Part shown: piece by piece, positions 44,791 to 52,963 of the stretch
How the letters are laid out: the number at the start of each line of letters is the position of its first letter
Position numbering within the stretch: the stretch's first letter is position 1
NCBI RefSeq assembly: GCF_014596935.1
Contig: NZ_JACVXC010000001.1
Coordinates: 926,783-990,782, forward strand
DNA length: 64,000 nt
Reading direction: 5' to 3'
Origin: Aestuariibaculum suncheonense
Lineage (GTDB): Bacteria > Bacteroidota > Bacteroidia > Flavobacteriales > Flavobacteriaceae
The notes under the pieces: generated by a model
Told to the model about the DNA's origin: nothing
What the model saw: the letters and a program-made list of their open reading frames with translations, nothing else
Databases searched by the model: none
Translations under genes and position numbers: made by a program

Positions 44791-44798
44791 CAAAGATA
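44791..44798 (-). promoter_or_regulatory. Candidate -7 element of the DUF4199 gene
   Basis: TATCTTTG on the minus strand matches TAnnTTTG exactly; the predicted start leaves a leader of about 35 nt. The divergent rpmE2 promoter lies 46 bp away. Confidence 0.5.
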
Positions 44799-44843
44799 GA
44801 AAATCGTTACAACTTAATTCTAAATAAAAAATAATAAAAAGTA

Positions 44844-44873
44844 TTGGTAGTTTGTAAAAAATACTTATTTTTG
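44844..44873 (+). promoter_or_regulatory. rpmE2 promoter
   Basis: TTG (44844-44846), a 19-bp spacer and TATTTTTG (44866-44873) fit the Bacteroidota TTTG-N19-TAnnTTTG pattern closely. Predicted start near 44877 gives a leader of about 32 nt to the ATG at 44909 and excludes the TTG at 44885 as a likely start codon on homology grounds. Confidence 0.7.
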
Positions 44874-44908
44874 CACTTCCAAAATTGAATAGAATAAAAG
44901 CTTTAGCG

Positions 44909-45160
44909 ATGAAAAAAGGTATACATCCAGAAAATTATAGAATAGTAGCATTTAAAGATATGTCTAACGAAGATGTATTTTTAACAAAGTCTACAGCAAA
45001 CACTAACGAAACTATTGAGGTTGATGGTGTTGAGTATCCACTTGTTAAAATGGAGATTTCAAGAACATCGCACCCATACTACACTGGTAAATCTAAATTA
45101 GTAGATACTGCTGGTCGTATTGATAAATTCAAAAACAAATACGCTAAGTTTAGTAAATAA
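44909..45160 (+). CDS. rpmE2: 50S ribosomal protein L31 type B
   Basis: This 83-residue ribosomal protein starts MKKGIHPENYR at the ATG at 44909; eight extra residues from a TTG at 44885 do not belong to the family. It is the type B form (with the HPENYR start and YPLVKMEISRTSHPYYTGK), lacking the zinc-binding CxxC of type A L31. The gene has its own promoter and terminator. Type B forms in other bacteria are used under zinc limitation; here it may simply be the only copy. Confidence 0.93.
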   Translation: MKKGIHPENYRIVAFKDMSNEDVFLTKSTANTNETIEVDGVEYPLVKMEISRTSHPYYTGKSKLVDTAGRIDKFKNKYAKFSK

Positions 45161-45182
45161 TCTTAGTATTTTATATAATATT

Positions 45183-45217
45183 AAAAGCCTTCAATATTTT
45201 GTATTGAAGGCTTTTTT
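45183..45217 (+). terminator. Terminator of rpmE2
   Basis: AAAAGCCTTCAATA pairs perfectly with TATTGAAGGCTTTT around TTTTG, followed by TT. It begins 22 bp after the rpmE2 stop codon. Confidence 0.9.
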
Positions 45218-45292
45218 GTTTTCGGCAATTAAGCTATTTTTGGATTGTTAAAGCACGAGAGGTTTTAACGTTAATTAATACATCTAAACGTA

Positions 45293-46468
45293 ATGAACTA
45301 CATCCTTTTTGATGGTCCGTCCAGAAATAATTTACTTCCATTTACTTTTACACGTCCGGTAGCCGATTTAAGAATTGGTATTTTAACCATTCGTGAAAAG
45401 TGGGAAACGTTTTTAGATTCAACTTCGACAACTGTTACAGAAGACTATTTGTCTGATAAGTTCCCTATGGTGGAAATGGATGAAAACATCATGATAAACG
45501 CTTCGTTTTTACCGAATTTTGAATTGGTTGAGATGGTAAAAGATTTACAGGAAAATCAGGCCATTTTTAAAGACGAAGATGTTATCGCATTTTATACTAA
45601 AGATACACAGGATGATATCAATTTTGATAATTATGAGGCACTGGAGTTTGGTGGCGATGTTATTAAAATTGAAAATACCTGGGATATTTTCTCAAAAAAT
45701 GGAGAAGCGTTACAGGAGGATTTTAACTTAGTGACCAAAGGAAGATACTCGCAGCCTATTCCGTCAAGTTGTAATGTTATTGCTGCTGAAAATGTTTTTA
45801 TTGAAGAAGGTGCGAAATTGGAATTTGTAACTTTAAATGCAAGTAGTGGACCTATCTATATTAGTAAAAATGCTGAAATCATGGAAGGGTCTTTAATACG
45901 TGGGCCGTTTTCATTAGGAGAATCTTCAGTAGTGAAAATGGGTGCTAAAATCTATGGGCCAACCACAGTAGGACCAAGCAGTACAGTTGGAGGAGAAGTA
46001 AAAAATTCCGTGATTTTTGGGTATTCGAATAAAGGTCATGAAGGCTATTTAGGGAATTCGGTATTAGGTGAATGGTGTAATTTAGGTGCCGATACCAATA
46101 ATTCCAATCTTAAAAATAATTATGCTGAAGTTAGACTTTGGAATTACGAAACCGAAGGCTTTGCCAGAACAGGATTGCAGTTTTGTGGTTTAATGATGGG
46201 CGATCACAGTAAATGTGGAATTAATACCATGTTTAATACCGGTACGGTGGTTGGTGTTAGTGCAAATATTTTCGGAAGTGGTTTTCCAAGAAATTTTGTG
46301 CCGAGTTATAGCTGGGGTGGCAGTGGAGGTTTTACAACTTATACTACTAAAAAAGCTTTTGAAGTGATGGAAGTTGTAATGTCCAGACGAAATTTGTCAT
46401 TAACCGAACAGGATAAAGCGATTTTTGAGCATATTTTTGAAGAAACAGCAAAGTACAGACGTCAATAG
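45293..46468 (+). CDS. GlmU-like sugar nucleotidyltransferase/acyltransferase family protein
   Basis: This 391-residue cytoplasmic protein has an N-terminal nucleotidyltransferase-like half that starts FDGPSRNNLLPFTFTRPVADLRIGI, and a C-terminal half (about 170-370) with hexapeptide repeats of a left-handed beta-helix, for example IYISKNAEIMEGSLIRGPFS and IYGPTTVGPSSTVGG. The canonical GxGTRMxxxxPK loop of NDP-sugar pyrophosphorylases is absent, so catalysis by the first half is doubtful. Flavobacterial homologues are called GlmU family. A role in amino-sugar nucleotide synthesis is a guess from the fold. Confidence 0.8.
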   Translation: MNYILFDGPSRNNLLPFTFTRPVADLRIGILTIREKWETFLDSTSTTVTEDYLSDKFPMVEMDENIMINASFLPNFELVEMVKDLQENQAIFKDEDVIAFYTKDTQDDINFDNYEALEFGGDVIKIENTWDIFSKNGEALQEDFNLVTKGRYSQPIPSSCNVIAAENVFIEEGAKLEFVTLNASSGPIYISKNAEIMEGSLIRGPFSLGESSVVKMGAKIYGPTTVGPSSTVGGEVKNSVIFGYSNKGHEGYLGNSVLGEWCNLGADTNNSNLKNNYAEVRLWNYETEGFARTGLQFCGLMMGDHSKCGINTMFNTGTVVGVSANIFGSGFPRNFVPSYSWGGSGGFTTYTTKKAFEVMEVVMSRRNLSLTEQDKAIFEHIFEETAKYRRQ

Positions 46469-46506
46469 ATTTTTTCCAGAGATTTAAAAATCATTTTCTA
46501 TATTTG

Positions 46507-46540
46507 AGAGAAATGCCTTATTTGGGTGTTTCTCTTTTTT
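46507..46540 (+). terminator. Terminator of the GlmU-like gene
   Basis: AGAGAAA (46507-46513) pairs with TTTCTCT (46529-46535), followed by TTTTT. A TATATTTG sequence (46499-46506), matching a -7 element, directly precedes the hairpin, but no -33 motif accompanies it. Confidence 0.6.
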
Positions 46541-46560
46541 AATTTAAAGCTCCTGTATTT

Positions 46561-46893
46561 ATGTTAGGAATCTTTTTTATTTACTTTATCGGGAAGAAGT
46601 TTTACGAATAGGCAGGTAGATACAATCAAAATCAATGGTTGTTCGCTATTTTAAGTATTCTTGTGTATTATACCTCTATGGTTTTATGTGTTATCGGGTT
46701 GGTTGTTTTAGATGAATTTGTATTCAACTGGTATATAGACTGGGATAATAATTCTTACATTAGTTACTTGGGTATTCCTATTGGTTTACTCACGCTTTGG
46801 GGCTTTTGCCGCTTTTTAGAATCTCGATGGAAAACTAATGTGGTCATTATAAAAGATGAAATTCAGGATATTGGAAAAGCTATAGAAGACTAA
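46561..46893 (+). pseudogene. Small membrane protein gene interrupted by an in-frame amber stop
   Basis: Reading from the ATG at 46561, the frame gives MLGIFFIYFIGKKFYE, then TAG at 46609-46611, then continues without interruption as AGRYNQNQWLFAILSI and on to a stop at 46893. The two parts join as one protein of about 110 residues with membrane segments near the start and in the middle, and YE-x-AGRYNQNQW reads as a natural continuation. The only start inside the second part is a TTG at 46639. The gene looks recently inactivated by a single base change; a sequencing error or readthrough cannot be excluded. Function unknown. Confidence 0.65.
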
Positions 46894-48515
46894 TCTTGTT
46901 TCGTTTTTTTTACCTGTTTTAAATCCAGTAAATTGGTTGGGTTAATACCTAAATCTTTTACGTTTTTTCTAGTAAACCTAACTACTTCATCGTAAAACAT
47001 AACGACTACAGGTGTTTTCTGCATTACTAAACTATCCATTTTAGTGTAAAGTAATTTGCGTTTTTCACTATTGGTTTCGGTAAAAGCTCGTTCGTATAAT
47101 TGGTCAAAGGTTTCACTTTTAAAGTGCGTGTAATTTGGTCCGTTTGGCGCGAAATTTTTACTGTAATATAATGATAGGTAATTTTCAGCATCCGGATAAT
47201 CAGCAACCCAACTCGCTCTAAACATATTTAATTTCCCATTGGCTTTAGCATCTTTTAAGGTGGCAGCCGGAATCACATCAACATTTACCTGTAATCCTGC
47301 TTTTTGAATTTCTCGTTGTATGTATTCGCAAAAACTCAGGTAGTTGCTGGTAGTAGTGATCGTAATTTCAGGATTTTCAATGCCGGTTTCGGTTTTAAAT
47401 TTGGCGACTAAATCTTTAGCTTTTTCAGGTTGATAAGTAAATCCTATAGCATCATTATAACCCGGTAAGCCTTTTGGAATAAATCCACCGAGAGCAGGAA
47501 TACCAATGCCATTACGTAAATAAACCATCATTTTATTTCTGTCGAAACCATAATTAACCGCTTTTCTAATGTATTCCGACTGTATTTCAGAAACTTCAGC
47601 ATCCATATAAAAAGCTAAATATTCAGTGTTTAAATAAGGTCCTCGAATCATATTAACATCTGTTTTATATGAATCGCGTAATTGTCCATCGGCTGTTAAA
47701 ATTTCATCTTTATAAGACGCATCTAATCCGGATATAAAATCGATATTCCCCTGCGCGAACTGCAAAAACTCACTTTGTTTATCTGGTAAAAAGGTAATTG
47801 CCACTGCTTCAAGGTAGGGGAGTTGATTTCCGTTTAGGTCTTTTTCAAAATAGTTTTCATTCTTTCTAAAAACCAGTTTTATATTTTCTTCCCAACGCTT
47901 GAATTTAAATGGGCCTGTACCAATTGGGTGAGATCTGAAATCACTGCCATAATGTTCTACAATTTCTTTAGGAACCACACTGCAATATTTCATGGTTAAT
48001 AAGCCAAGAAATGCGGGAAAAGGCTGTTTTAAGCTGATTTGAAACAGGGTGTCATTTATGGCATGAAAGCTTTCAACTTTACTTAATACCCAGCTTCCTG
48101 GGGAAGCAACTTGTTTGTCAAGCAATCTGTTTAAGCTATATTCAAAATCTTTAGCAAGAACAGTTCGTGTGGAATCTTTTCCGAACAGTTCGTGTTGATG
48201 AAATTTGACATCATTACGGAGAGAAAACTGGTAGGTCAGGGCATCTTCAGAAATCGTCCAGCTTTTGGCTATGCAAGGTAAGACCTGCATGTTATCATCC
48301 ATTTGTACTAAACCATTAAATAATTGGTTTGTGGCCCAGATATCGGCAATATCTTTGGAGAACGCAGGATCTAAAGAACCAATGTTTTTGTGCTCGTTGT
48401 ATTTAAAAACAAGATAATCTTGGTTGTGTTTTTGTTTAGAATTACATGAAAAACATAAAATAATTGCTGCAAAGCAATTCAATAAAAGTTTAAGACGATC
48501 TTGCTTTATAATCAC
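46890..48515 (-). CDS. Peptide ABC-transporter substrate-binding lipoprotein, orphan
   Basis: This 541-residue family 5 extracellular solute-binding protein shows GSLDPAFSKDIADIWATNQLFNGLV near the N-terminus and HPIGTGPFKFKRWEENIKLVFRKNENYF as SBP_bac_5 signatures. A GTG start at 48515 is chosen: it gives a proper lipoprotein signal ending in CFSC, and the only upstream candidate, a TTG at 48537-48539, lies inside the -7 element. No permease or ATPase gene is nearby, so it must work with a transporter encoded elsewhere or have another binding role. Confidence 0.82.
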   Translation of the reverse strand: MIIKQDRLKLLLNCFAAIILCFSCNSKQKHNQDYLVFKYNEHKNIGSLDPAFSKDIADIWATNQLFNGLVQMDDNMQVLPCIAKSWTISEDALTYQFSLRNDVKFHQHELFGKDSTRTVLAKDFEYSLNRLLDKQVASPGSWVLSKVESFHAINDTLFQISLKQPFPAFLGLLTMKYCSVVPKEIVEHYGSDFRSHPIGTGPFKFKRWEENIKLVFRKNENYFEKDLNGNQLPYLEAVAITFLPDKQSEFLQFAQGNIDFISGLDASYKDEILTADGQLRDSYKTDVNMIRGPYLNTEYLAFYMDAEVSEIQSEYIRKAVNYGFDRNKMMVYLRNGIGIPALGGFIPKGLPGYNDAIGFTYQPEKAKDLVAKFKTETGIENPEITITTTSNYLSFCEYIQREIQKAGLQVNVDVIPAATLKDAKANGKLNMFRASWVADYPDAENYLSLYYSKNFAPNGPNYTHFKSETFDQLYERAFTETNSEKRKLLYTKMDSLVMQKTPVVVMFYDEVVRFTRKNVKDLGINPTNLLDLKQVKKTKQD

Positions 48516-48536
48516 ATCGGTAGTATTAAGGTGTTT

Positions 48537-48544
48537 CAAAAATA
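48537..48544 (-). promoter_or_regulatory. -7 element of the peptide-binding lipoprotein gene
   Basis: TATTTTTG on the minus strand matches TAnnTTTG exactly. Transcription would start near 48533, downstream of the TTG codon that begins the longest frame, so translation must start later, at the GTG at 48515. Confidence 0.5.
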
Positions 48545-48589
48545 ACGGTTTTGCGGTCTATATCTAAATTATTTTAAGGGTTTAATCGA

Positions 48590-48748
48590 TGTTTTTTAGT
48601 GACTTTTCATGAAAAGGTGTGTCGAAATTAGTGGTTAAGCAAATTTGCTATTATTGGCAAATCCTATTTTCAAGTCTCTCACTGTGGGCTTATAATTTAT
48701 GTTATGTCCTGAAATTCGGAGCGTTTCGATTAGAAACGCTCTTTTTTT
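48590..48748 (+). ncRNA. Possible small RNA ending at a terminator upstream of mtaB
   Basis: The 237-bp gap between the divergent lipoprotein gene and mtaB has no reading frame, yet ends in a strong intrinsic terminator (48719-48748) pointing in the plus direction. A terminator needs a transcript, so a short RNA from within this gap is plausible. A 5-bp stem AAGTC/GGCTT is visible at 48673-48691. No convincing promoter was found for it. The 5' end is a guess. Confidence 0.3.
48719..48748 (+). terminator. Intrinsic terminator immediately upstream of the mtaB promoter
   Basis: GAGCGTTTC pairs perfectly with GAAACGCTC around GATTA, followed by TTTTTTT. Only 2 bp later begins the mtaB -7 element. 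It ends transcription arriving from the left, or a short RNA made in the gap. Confidence 0.8.
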
Positions 48749-48750
48749 CT

Positions 48751-48758
48751 TATCTTTG
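48751..48758 (+). promoter_or_regulatory. -7 element of the mtaB promoter
   Basis: TATCTTTG matches TAnnTTTG exactly and is followed by GCACG. Start near 48762 gives a leader of about 15 nt to the ATG at 48777 and shows that the longer frame starting at 48699 is not used. The -33 region falls inside the terminator hairpin and lacks TTTG. Confidence 0.6.
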
Positions 48759-48776
48759 CACGTTTTTAAAAAGGTT

Positions 48777-50108
48777 ATGGATTCAAGAAAGAAAGTAGCA
48801 TTTTATACGTTAGGCTGTAAACTTAATTTTTCGGAGACTTCAACAATAGCAAGAAGTTTTTCAGAGGAAGGATTTGATCGTGTGGATTTTTCTGAAAATG
48901 CAGATATATATGTGATAAATACCTGTTCGGTAACTGAAAATGCCGATAAGCGTTTTAAAAGTATTGTCAAGCAGGCTCAGAAAATTAATCCGGATGCCTT
49001 TGTTGCTGCCGTTGGATGTTATGCGCAATTGAAACCACAGGAATTAGCCGATGTGGAAGGTGTGGATTTGGTATTAGGTGCTACTGAAAAATTCAAAATC
49101 ACCGATTACCTGAACGATTTAACGAAGAACGATTTAGGAGAAGTACATTCCTGTGAGATTGAAGAAGCCGATTTTTACGTAGGGAGTTATTCCATTGGAG
49201 ACAGAACACGTGCCTTTTTAAAAGTTCAGGATGGTTGCGATTACAAATGTACTTATTGTACCATTCCTTTAGCACGTGGTATTTCCAGAAGTGATACTAT
49301 GGAAAACGTGCTAAAAAATGCCAGAGAAATTTCAGCTCAGAATATTAAGGAAATCGTTTTAACCGGTGTAAATATTGGGGATTACGGAAAAGGGGAGTTT
49401 GGAAACAAAAAACATGAGCATACCTTTTTAGATTTGGTAACCGAATTGGATAAAGTAGAAGGTATTGAGCGTTTACGCATTTCTTCTATTGAGCCAAACT
49501 TATTGAAAAACGAAACAATTGATCTGGTTTCAAAATCAAGAGCTTTCGTGCCACATTTCCACGTGCCATTACAAAGTGGAAGCAACGATATCCTTAAGAA
49601 AATGAAACGTCGTTATATGCGAGAATTGTATGTAGACCGCGTAACGAAAATTAAAGAAGTGATGCCGCACGCTTGTATTGGTGTAGATGTGATTGTTGGA
49701 TTTCCAGGAGAAACCGATGAGCATTTCTTAGATACCTATAATTTTTTAAATGAACTGGATATTTCGTATCTGCACGTATTTACGTATTCTGAACGCGATA
49801 ACACTGAAGCCGCTGAAATGGATGGCGTGGTAGCTAATAGTGTACGTTCTAAGCGTAGTAAAATGTTACGCGGACTCTCAGTTAAAAAACGTCGTGCCTT
49901 TTATGAAAGTCAGATAGGAACAACCAGAACCGTATTGTTTGAAGGAGAAAATAAAGAAGGTTATATACAAGGATTTACCGAAAACTATGTAAAAGTTAAA
50001 GCACCTTGGAATCCGGAATTAGTGAACACGCTTCATGAAGTGAAGTTGACTAAAATCGATACCGATGGCTTGGTAAGGTTTGATTTTGTTGGTGAATTGG
50101 CGGTTTAA
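48777..50108 (+). CDS. mtaB: tRNA t6A37 methylthiotransferase
   Basis: This 443-residue radical SAM enzyme starts at the ATG at 48777 (MDSRKKVAFYTLGCKLN). The N-terminal UPF0004 domain provides three cluster cysteines (TLGCKLNFSE, INTCSVTENAD, AVGCYAQLKP), the radical SAM core CDYKCTYCTIPLARG provides CX3CX2C, and a TRAM domain ends the protein. It converts t6A to ms2t6A at position 37 of ANN-decoding tRNAs. The pattern TLGCKLNFSET and overall length match MtaB rather than MiaB or RimO. Confidence 0.93.
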   Translation: MDSRKKVAFYTLGCKLNFSETSTIARSFSEEGFDRVDFSENADIYVINTCSVTENADKRFKSIVKQAQKINPDAFVAAVGCYAQLKPQELADVEGVDLVLGATEKFKITDYLNDLTKNDLGEVHSCEIEEADFYVGSYSIGDRTRAFLKVQDGCDYKCTYCTIPLARGISRSDTMENVLKNAREISAQNIKEIVLTGVNIGDYGKGEFGNKKHEHTFLDLVTELDKVEGIERLRISSIEPNLLKNETIDLVSKSRAFVPHFHVPLQSGSNDILKKMKRRYMRELYVDRVTKIKEVMPHACIGVDVIVGFPGETDEHFLDTYNFLNELDISYLHVFTYSERDNTEAAEMDGVVANSVRSKRSKMLRGLSVKKRRAFYESQIGTTRTVLFEGENKEGYIQGFTENYVKVKAPWNPELVNTLHEVKLTKIDTDGLVRFDFVGELAV

Positions 50109-50204
50109 TATTTAGTTTATCCGAAAAAATATACATCTCAACTGTTTTTTTCTAAAGTTAGGGCGTGTACTACATATTTTTACACGAGTAATGTCCCAAA
50201 TTTC

Positions 50205-50711
50205 ATGAAAAGATTGATTCTTATTTTGTTTGTCTTCTTATTCGTATTTACAAGTTGTAATACCGAGTCTGTAGATGTTAATGACAATGTCGTTGAAGGT
50301 ACTTGGAAATTAACAACATGGACGGTTGGCATTCCTGTCGATTTAAATAATGATACAGTTTTCAGTACAAATCTTATTGAAGAAATACCTTGTGAGAATA
50401 TGGAGACCTTAACCTTTTCGGTAGATGGTACTGTAGCGTCTAATGTAACGTTCAATCCGGATGTTATGATTCTTTTTAATGAAATTTTAGGTGTTTATGT
50501 GTATCAGGTAAATTGTGAAGCTGAAGGCTCTATTGGATTTGCCGCATCTTACGAACACAAAGGGGCTAGTGTATTTATTAATGATAGGGAAGCTGTGGTT
50601 AATGGAAATAGACTAACTATGATTTATAAAAAAGCCCAAAAGATTCATAATCTGGCAAAAACCGATGTAGTAGATGTTAAAGATATTACACTAGTGTATA
50701 CGAAGCAGTAA
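50205..50711 (+). CDS. Lipocalin-like lipoprotein
   Basis: This 168-residue lipoprotein has signal peptide and lipobox FTSC (Cys at about 18). The mature part begins VVEGTWKLTTWTVG, the start pattern of small Bacteroidota lipocalin-like domains, and ends in a beta-strand DITLVYTKQ. It contains two further cysteines (PCENMETLTF and VNCEAEG) that could form a disulfide. Function unknown; a lipid or small-molecule carrier role is suggested by fold only. Single gene with a terminator. Confidence 0.7.
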   Translation: MKRLILILFVFLFVFTSCNTESVDVNDNVVEGTWKLTTWTVGIPVDLNNDTVFSTNLIEEIPCENMETLTFSVDGTVASNVTFNPDVMILFNEILGVYVYQVNCEAEGSIGFAASYEHKGASVFINDREAVVNGNRLTMIYKKAQKIHNLAKTDVVDVKDITLVYTKQ

Positions 50712-50735
50712 AAAACAAAAACATATTATAAAAAT

Positions 50736-50766
50736 AAACCCAAAGCATTTTGACTTTGGGTTTTTT
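50736..50766 (+). terminator. Bidirectional terminator after the lipocalin-like gene
   Basis: AAACCCAAAG pairs with CTTTGGGTTT around an 8-nt loop, followed by TTT. It also lies just after the convergent gene ending at 50789. Confidence 0.85.
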
Positions 50767-50788
50767 ATGATTTAAATTTAAAAAAAAA

Positions 50789-51085
50789 TTAAATTCTAAC
50801 ACCAACCGGTAACATACGTTTGTATTTGCGGTTGCTTCTCACAAACTTAGCTATTTCAGGACTTGTTGGAACAACGCTTAAGTTGCGTTCTCCAATAGAT
50901 GTAAACACGGCTTCTAAAAATTCTTTTCTAAATTCATCGTCTTGAATTTCTTCAGGAATTACAAGCTTTGTTAAAAAAATCTTTCGGTCTTGAAGCGAGT
51001 ACTCAATCTTAGCTAAGTGGCTATCAATTTTCAGTTCAAACTGACGTAAAAAATCATTGTCTATTAATTCTGCAGCATCAATCAT
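50789..51085 (-). CDS. Short GNAT-like (YjdJ-type) protein lacking the acetyl-CoA loop
   Basis: This 98-residue protein resembles the short YjdJ-like acetyltransferase family in order of motifs: RQFELKIDSHLAKIEY, KIFLTKLVIPEE, LEAVFTSIGERNLSVVP and IAKFVRSNRKYKRM. In active members the middle holds a pyrophosphate-binding loop such as GKGIG; here it is replaced by QDDEFRKEF, so acetyl-CoA binding looks lost. It may be a non-catalytic relative with a binding role. No clear partner nearby. Confidence 0.65.
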   Translation of the reverse strand: MIDAAELIDNDFLRQFELKIDSHLAKIEYSLQDRKIFLTKLVIPEEIQDDEFRKEFLEAVFTSIGERNLSVVPTSPEIAKFVRSNRKYKRMLPVGVRI

Positions 51086-51266
51086 GATTGTTTTTATTTC
51101 TTAGGAATCGTTAAAATAGTGAGTGCTATTTGCATAACTTTGCTTTGCAAGTTACGAAAAATAATCCTGAAAGGAAAGTAAATTTTGGCTTAAAGCCTTG
51201 TGATATAAATATTTATTGGCTTAGTTTGCTTAGGGGTTGTAAAGTGAAATTAAGAAGAATAATATT

Positions 51267-51932
51267 ATGGATTTAGAACCTATACATGTATACTTTATGC
51301 CGGGTATGGCGGCAAGTCCTAAAATTTTTGAGTATATAAAATTACCCGAACCACAATTTAAACCTCATTTTTTAGAGTGGATGATTCCGGAAAATCAGGA
51401 GTCGATTATGGATTATGCGTTACGAATGTGTAAACATATTAAACATGGCAATATTGTTTTGGTGGGTGTATCATTTGGTGGGGTATTAGTTCAGGAAATG
51501 AGTAAACATATTTCGATAAGGAAATTAATAATTATCTCCAGTGTTAAATTACAGAGCGAATTACCTAAACAAATGGTAATAGCCAAAGCAACAATGGCAT
51601 ATAAATTGATACCAACACAATTGGCAAGTAAAATTGACGTTGTAGCTAAATATGCTTTTGGTAATAATGTGACGAAACGTTTAGAATTGTATAAAAAATA
51701 CCTTTCGGTTAACGATAGTAAATATTTAAGTTGGGCTATTGAGCAAATGGTATGTTGGAGTCAGAAAGAATATCTAGAAGGATTGGTGCATATTCATGGT
51801 GATAACGATTCGGTGTTTCCAATTAAAAATATCAAAAATTGTATTATTATAACGGGAGGAACCCATATTATGATTATAAATAAGTACAAATGGTTCAATG
51901 AAAATTTGCCTCACATTATTTTAGAAGAATAA
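51267..51932 (+). CDS. Alpha/beta hydrolase
   Basis: This 221-residue cytoplasmic hydrolase-fold protein has MPGMAASPKIF near the N-terminus, nucleophile elbow GVSFGG (Ser), acid in HGDNDSVFP and catalytic His in GGTHIMI, completing a Ser-Asp-His triad. Small size leaves room for only a short lid. Substrate unknown. A 36-bp gap separates it from the lytic transglycosylase gene, which seems to have its own -7-like element (TACCTTTA near 51941). Confidence 0.78.
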   Translation: MDLEPIHVYFMPGMAASPKIFEYIKLPEPQFKPHFLEWMIPENQESIMDYALRMCKHIKHGNIVLVGVSFGGVLVQEMSKHISIRKLIIISSVKLQSELPKQMVIAKATMAYKLIPTQLASKIDVVAKYAFGNNVTKRLELYKKYLSVNDSKYLSWAIEQMVCWSQKEYLEGLVHIHGDNDSVFPIKNIKNCIIITGGTHIMIINKYKWFNENLPHIILEE

Positions 51933-51968
51933 GCAATTTTAGTACCTTTAGAGAAAAACTTTTTAGCG

Positions 51969-52889
51969 ATGAAGATTATAGAGAAAGCCCTGGCATTTGT
52001 AGGATTATTAAGTTTATGCGCGTTATTTATTTATGCCCTGCAAGATGCGCCAACCGATGAGAATTTTGAAAAGAAATTAATAAACGATTATAATGTTTAT
52101 GCCCTTCAGGTGCCGGACGATTTAGAATTTTCTGGAGAGGCTGTGCCTATAAAAAATCCGGATATATTAGAACGTATGGATCGTGAATTATTGGTGAATA
52201 CCTATTGGCAATCTAACGGATTGTTAATGTTCAAACGTGCTAACAAATATTTTCCGGTAATAGAACCTATTTTAAAGAAAAACGGCGTCCCCGATGATTT
52301 TAAATATTTAGCCGTTATAGAAAGCGGTTTGTCTAATGTTGTATCTCCTGCTGGAGCCAGAGGCGTTTGGCAGATTATGCCGGCTACGGCTAAAGAAAAT
52401 GGTTTGGAAGTAAACGATAATGTTGACGAGCGCTATAACTTAGAGAAATCAACAGAAGTAGCTTGTAAGTATTTATTAGAAGCTAAAGAAAAATTAGGAA
52501 GCTGGACATTGGCAGCAGCAGCCTATAATGCCGGAAATACTGGTGTAGCGCGACGTTTAGAAGAACAGAATGTAAATGATTACTACGATTTATTATTAGG
52601 AGAAGAAACCGGACGCTACTTGTTTAGAATTGTGGCTTTAAAAGAAATCTTGTCACATCCTGCGAAATACGGTTTTAACTTTAGAGAAAAAGATTTGTAC
52701 CAGGAAGTGCCGACCTATAAAGTTAAAGTCGATACAGCGGTAACTGATTTTACTAAGTTTGCTGAAAGCTTTGGTATTAACTATAAAATATTGAAACTAC
52801 ACAATCCTTGGTTAAGAGAACCACACCTGAATAATAAGTCTCGTAAATTATATGAAATTGATATTCCGAAAGAAGGTTACTATAATTAA
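51969..52889 (+). CDS. Membrane-anchored lytic transglycosylase (SLT domain)
   Basis: This 306-residue envelope enzyme has an N-terminal hydrophobic segment (7-25) acting as anchor or signal. The SLT-fold domain (about 95-225) shows catalytic Glu in AVIESGLSN, then SPAGARGVWQIMPATAKENGL and AAAAYNAGNTGVARRL, the usual three motifs. The C-terminal region YKVKVDTAVTDFTKFAESFG resembles a vestigial LysM-like segment as in MltD. It cleaves peptidoglycan glycan strands to 1,6-anhydro products during growth or turnover. Confidence 0.88.
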   Translation: MKIIEKALAFVGLLSLCALFIYALQDAPTDENFEKKLINDYNVYALQVPDDLEFSGEAVPIKNPDILERMDRELLVNTYWQSNGLLMFKRANKYFPVIEPILKKNGVPDDFKYLAVIESGLSNVVSPAGARGVWQIMPATAKENGLEVNDNVDERYNLEKSTEVACKYLLEAKEKLGSWTLAAAAYNAGNTGVARRLEEQNVNDYYDLLLGEETGRYLFRIVALKEILSHPAKYGFNFREKDLYQEVPTYKVKVDTAVTDFTKFAESFGINYKILKLHNPWLREPHLNNKSRKLYEIDIPKEGYYN

Positions 52890-52910
52890 TAGAATAAGTA
52901 TACAGAAATA

Positions 52911-52940
52911 AAAAAGCACATCGATCGATGTGCTTTTTTT
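52911..52940 (+). terminator. Bidirectional terminator after the lytic transglycosylase gene
   Basis: AAAAAGCACATC and GATGTGCTTTTT form a perfect stem around GATC, with A- and T-runs on both sides. It lies between convergent genes ending at 52889 and 52964. Confidence 0.88.
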
Positions 52941-52963
52941 ATGTTTTTTGAAAAAGGTTTTAA

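Noticed and set aside
46639-46893. Independent 84-residue gene from a TTG start
   Set aside because: The same frame continues upstream to an ATG with only one stop between, so a broken longer gene explains it better.
48590-48748. Firm call of 6S RNA
   Set aside because: Position and size are compatible, but no closing stem or open-promoter-like bubble could be shown by eye.
48699-48776. 26-residue extension of MtaB
   Set aside because: It would read through the terminator hairpin and the -7 element; MtaB proteins start at the MDSRKK position.
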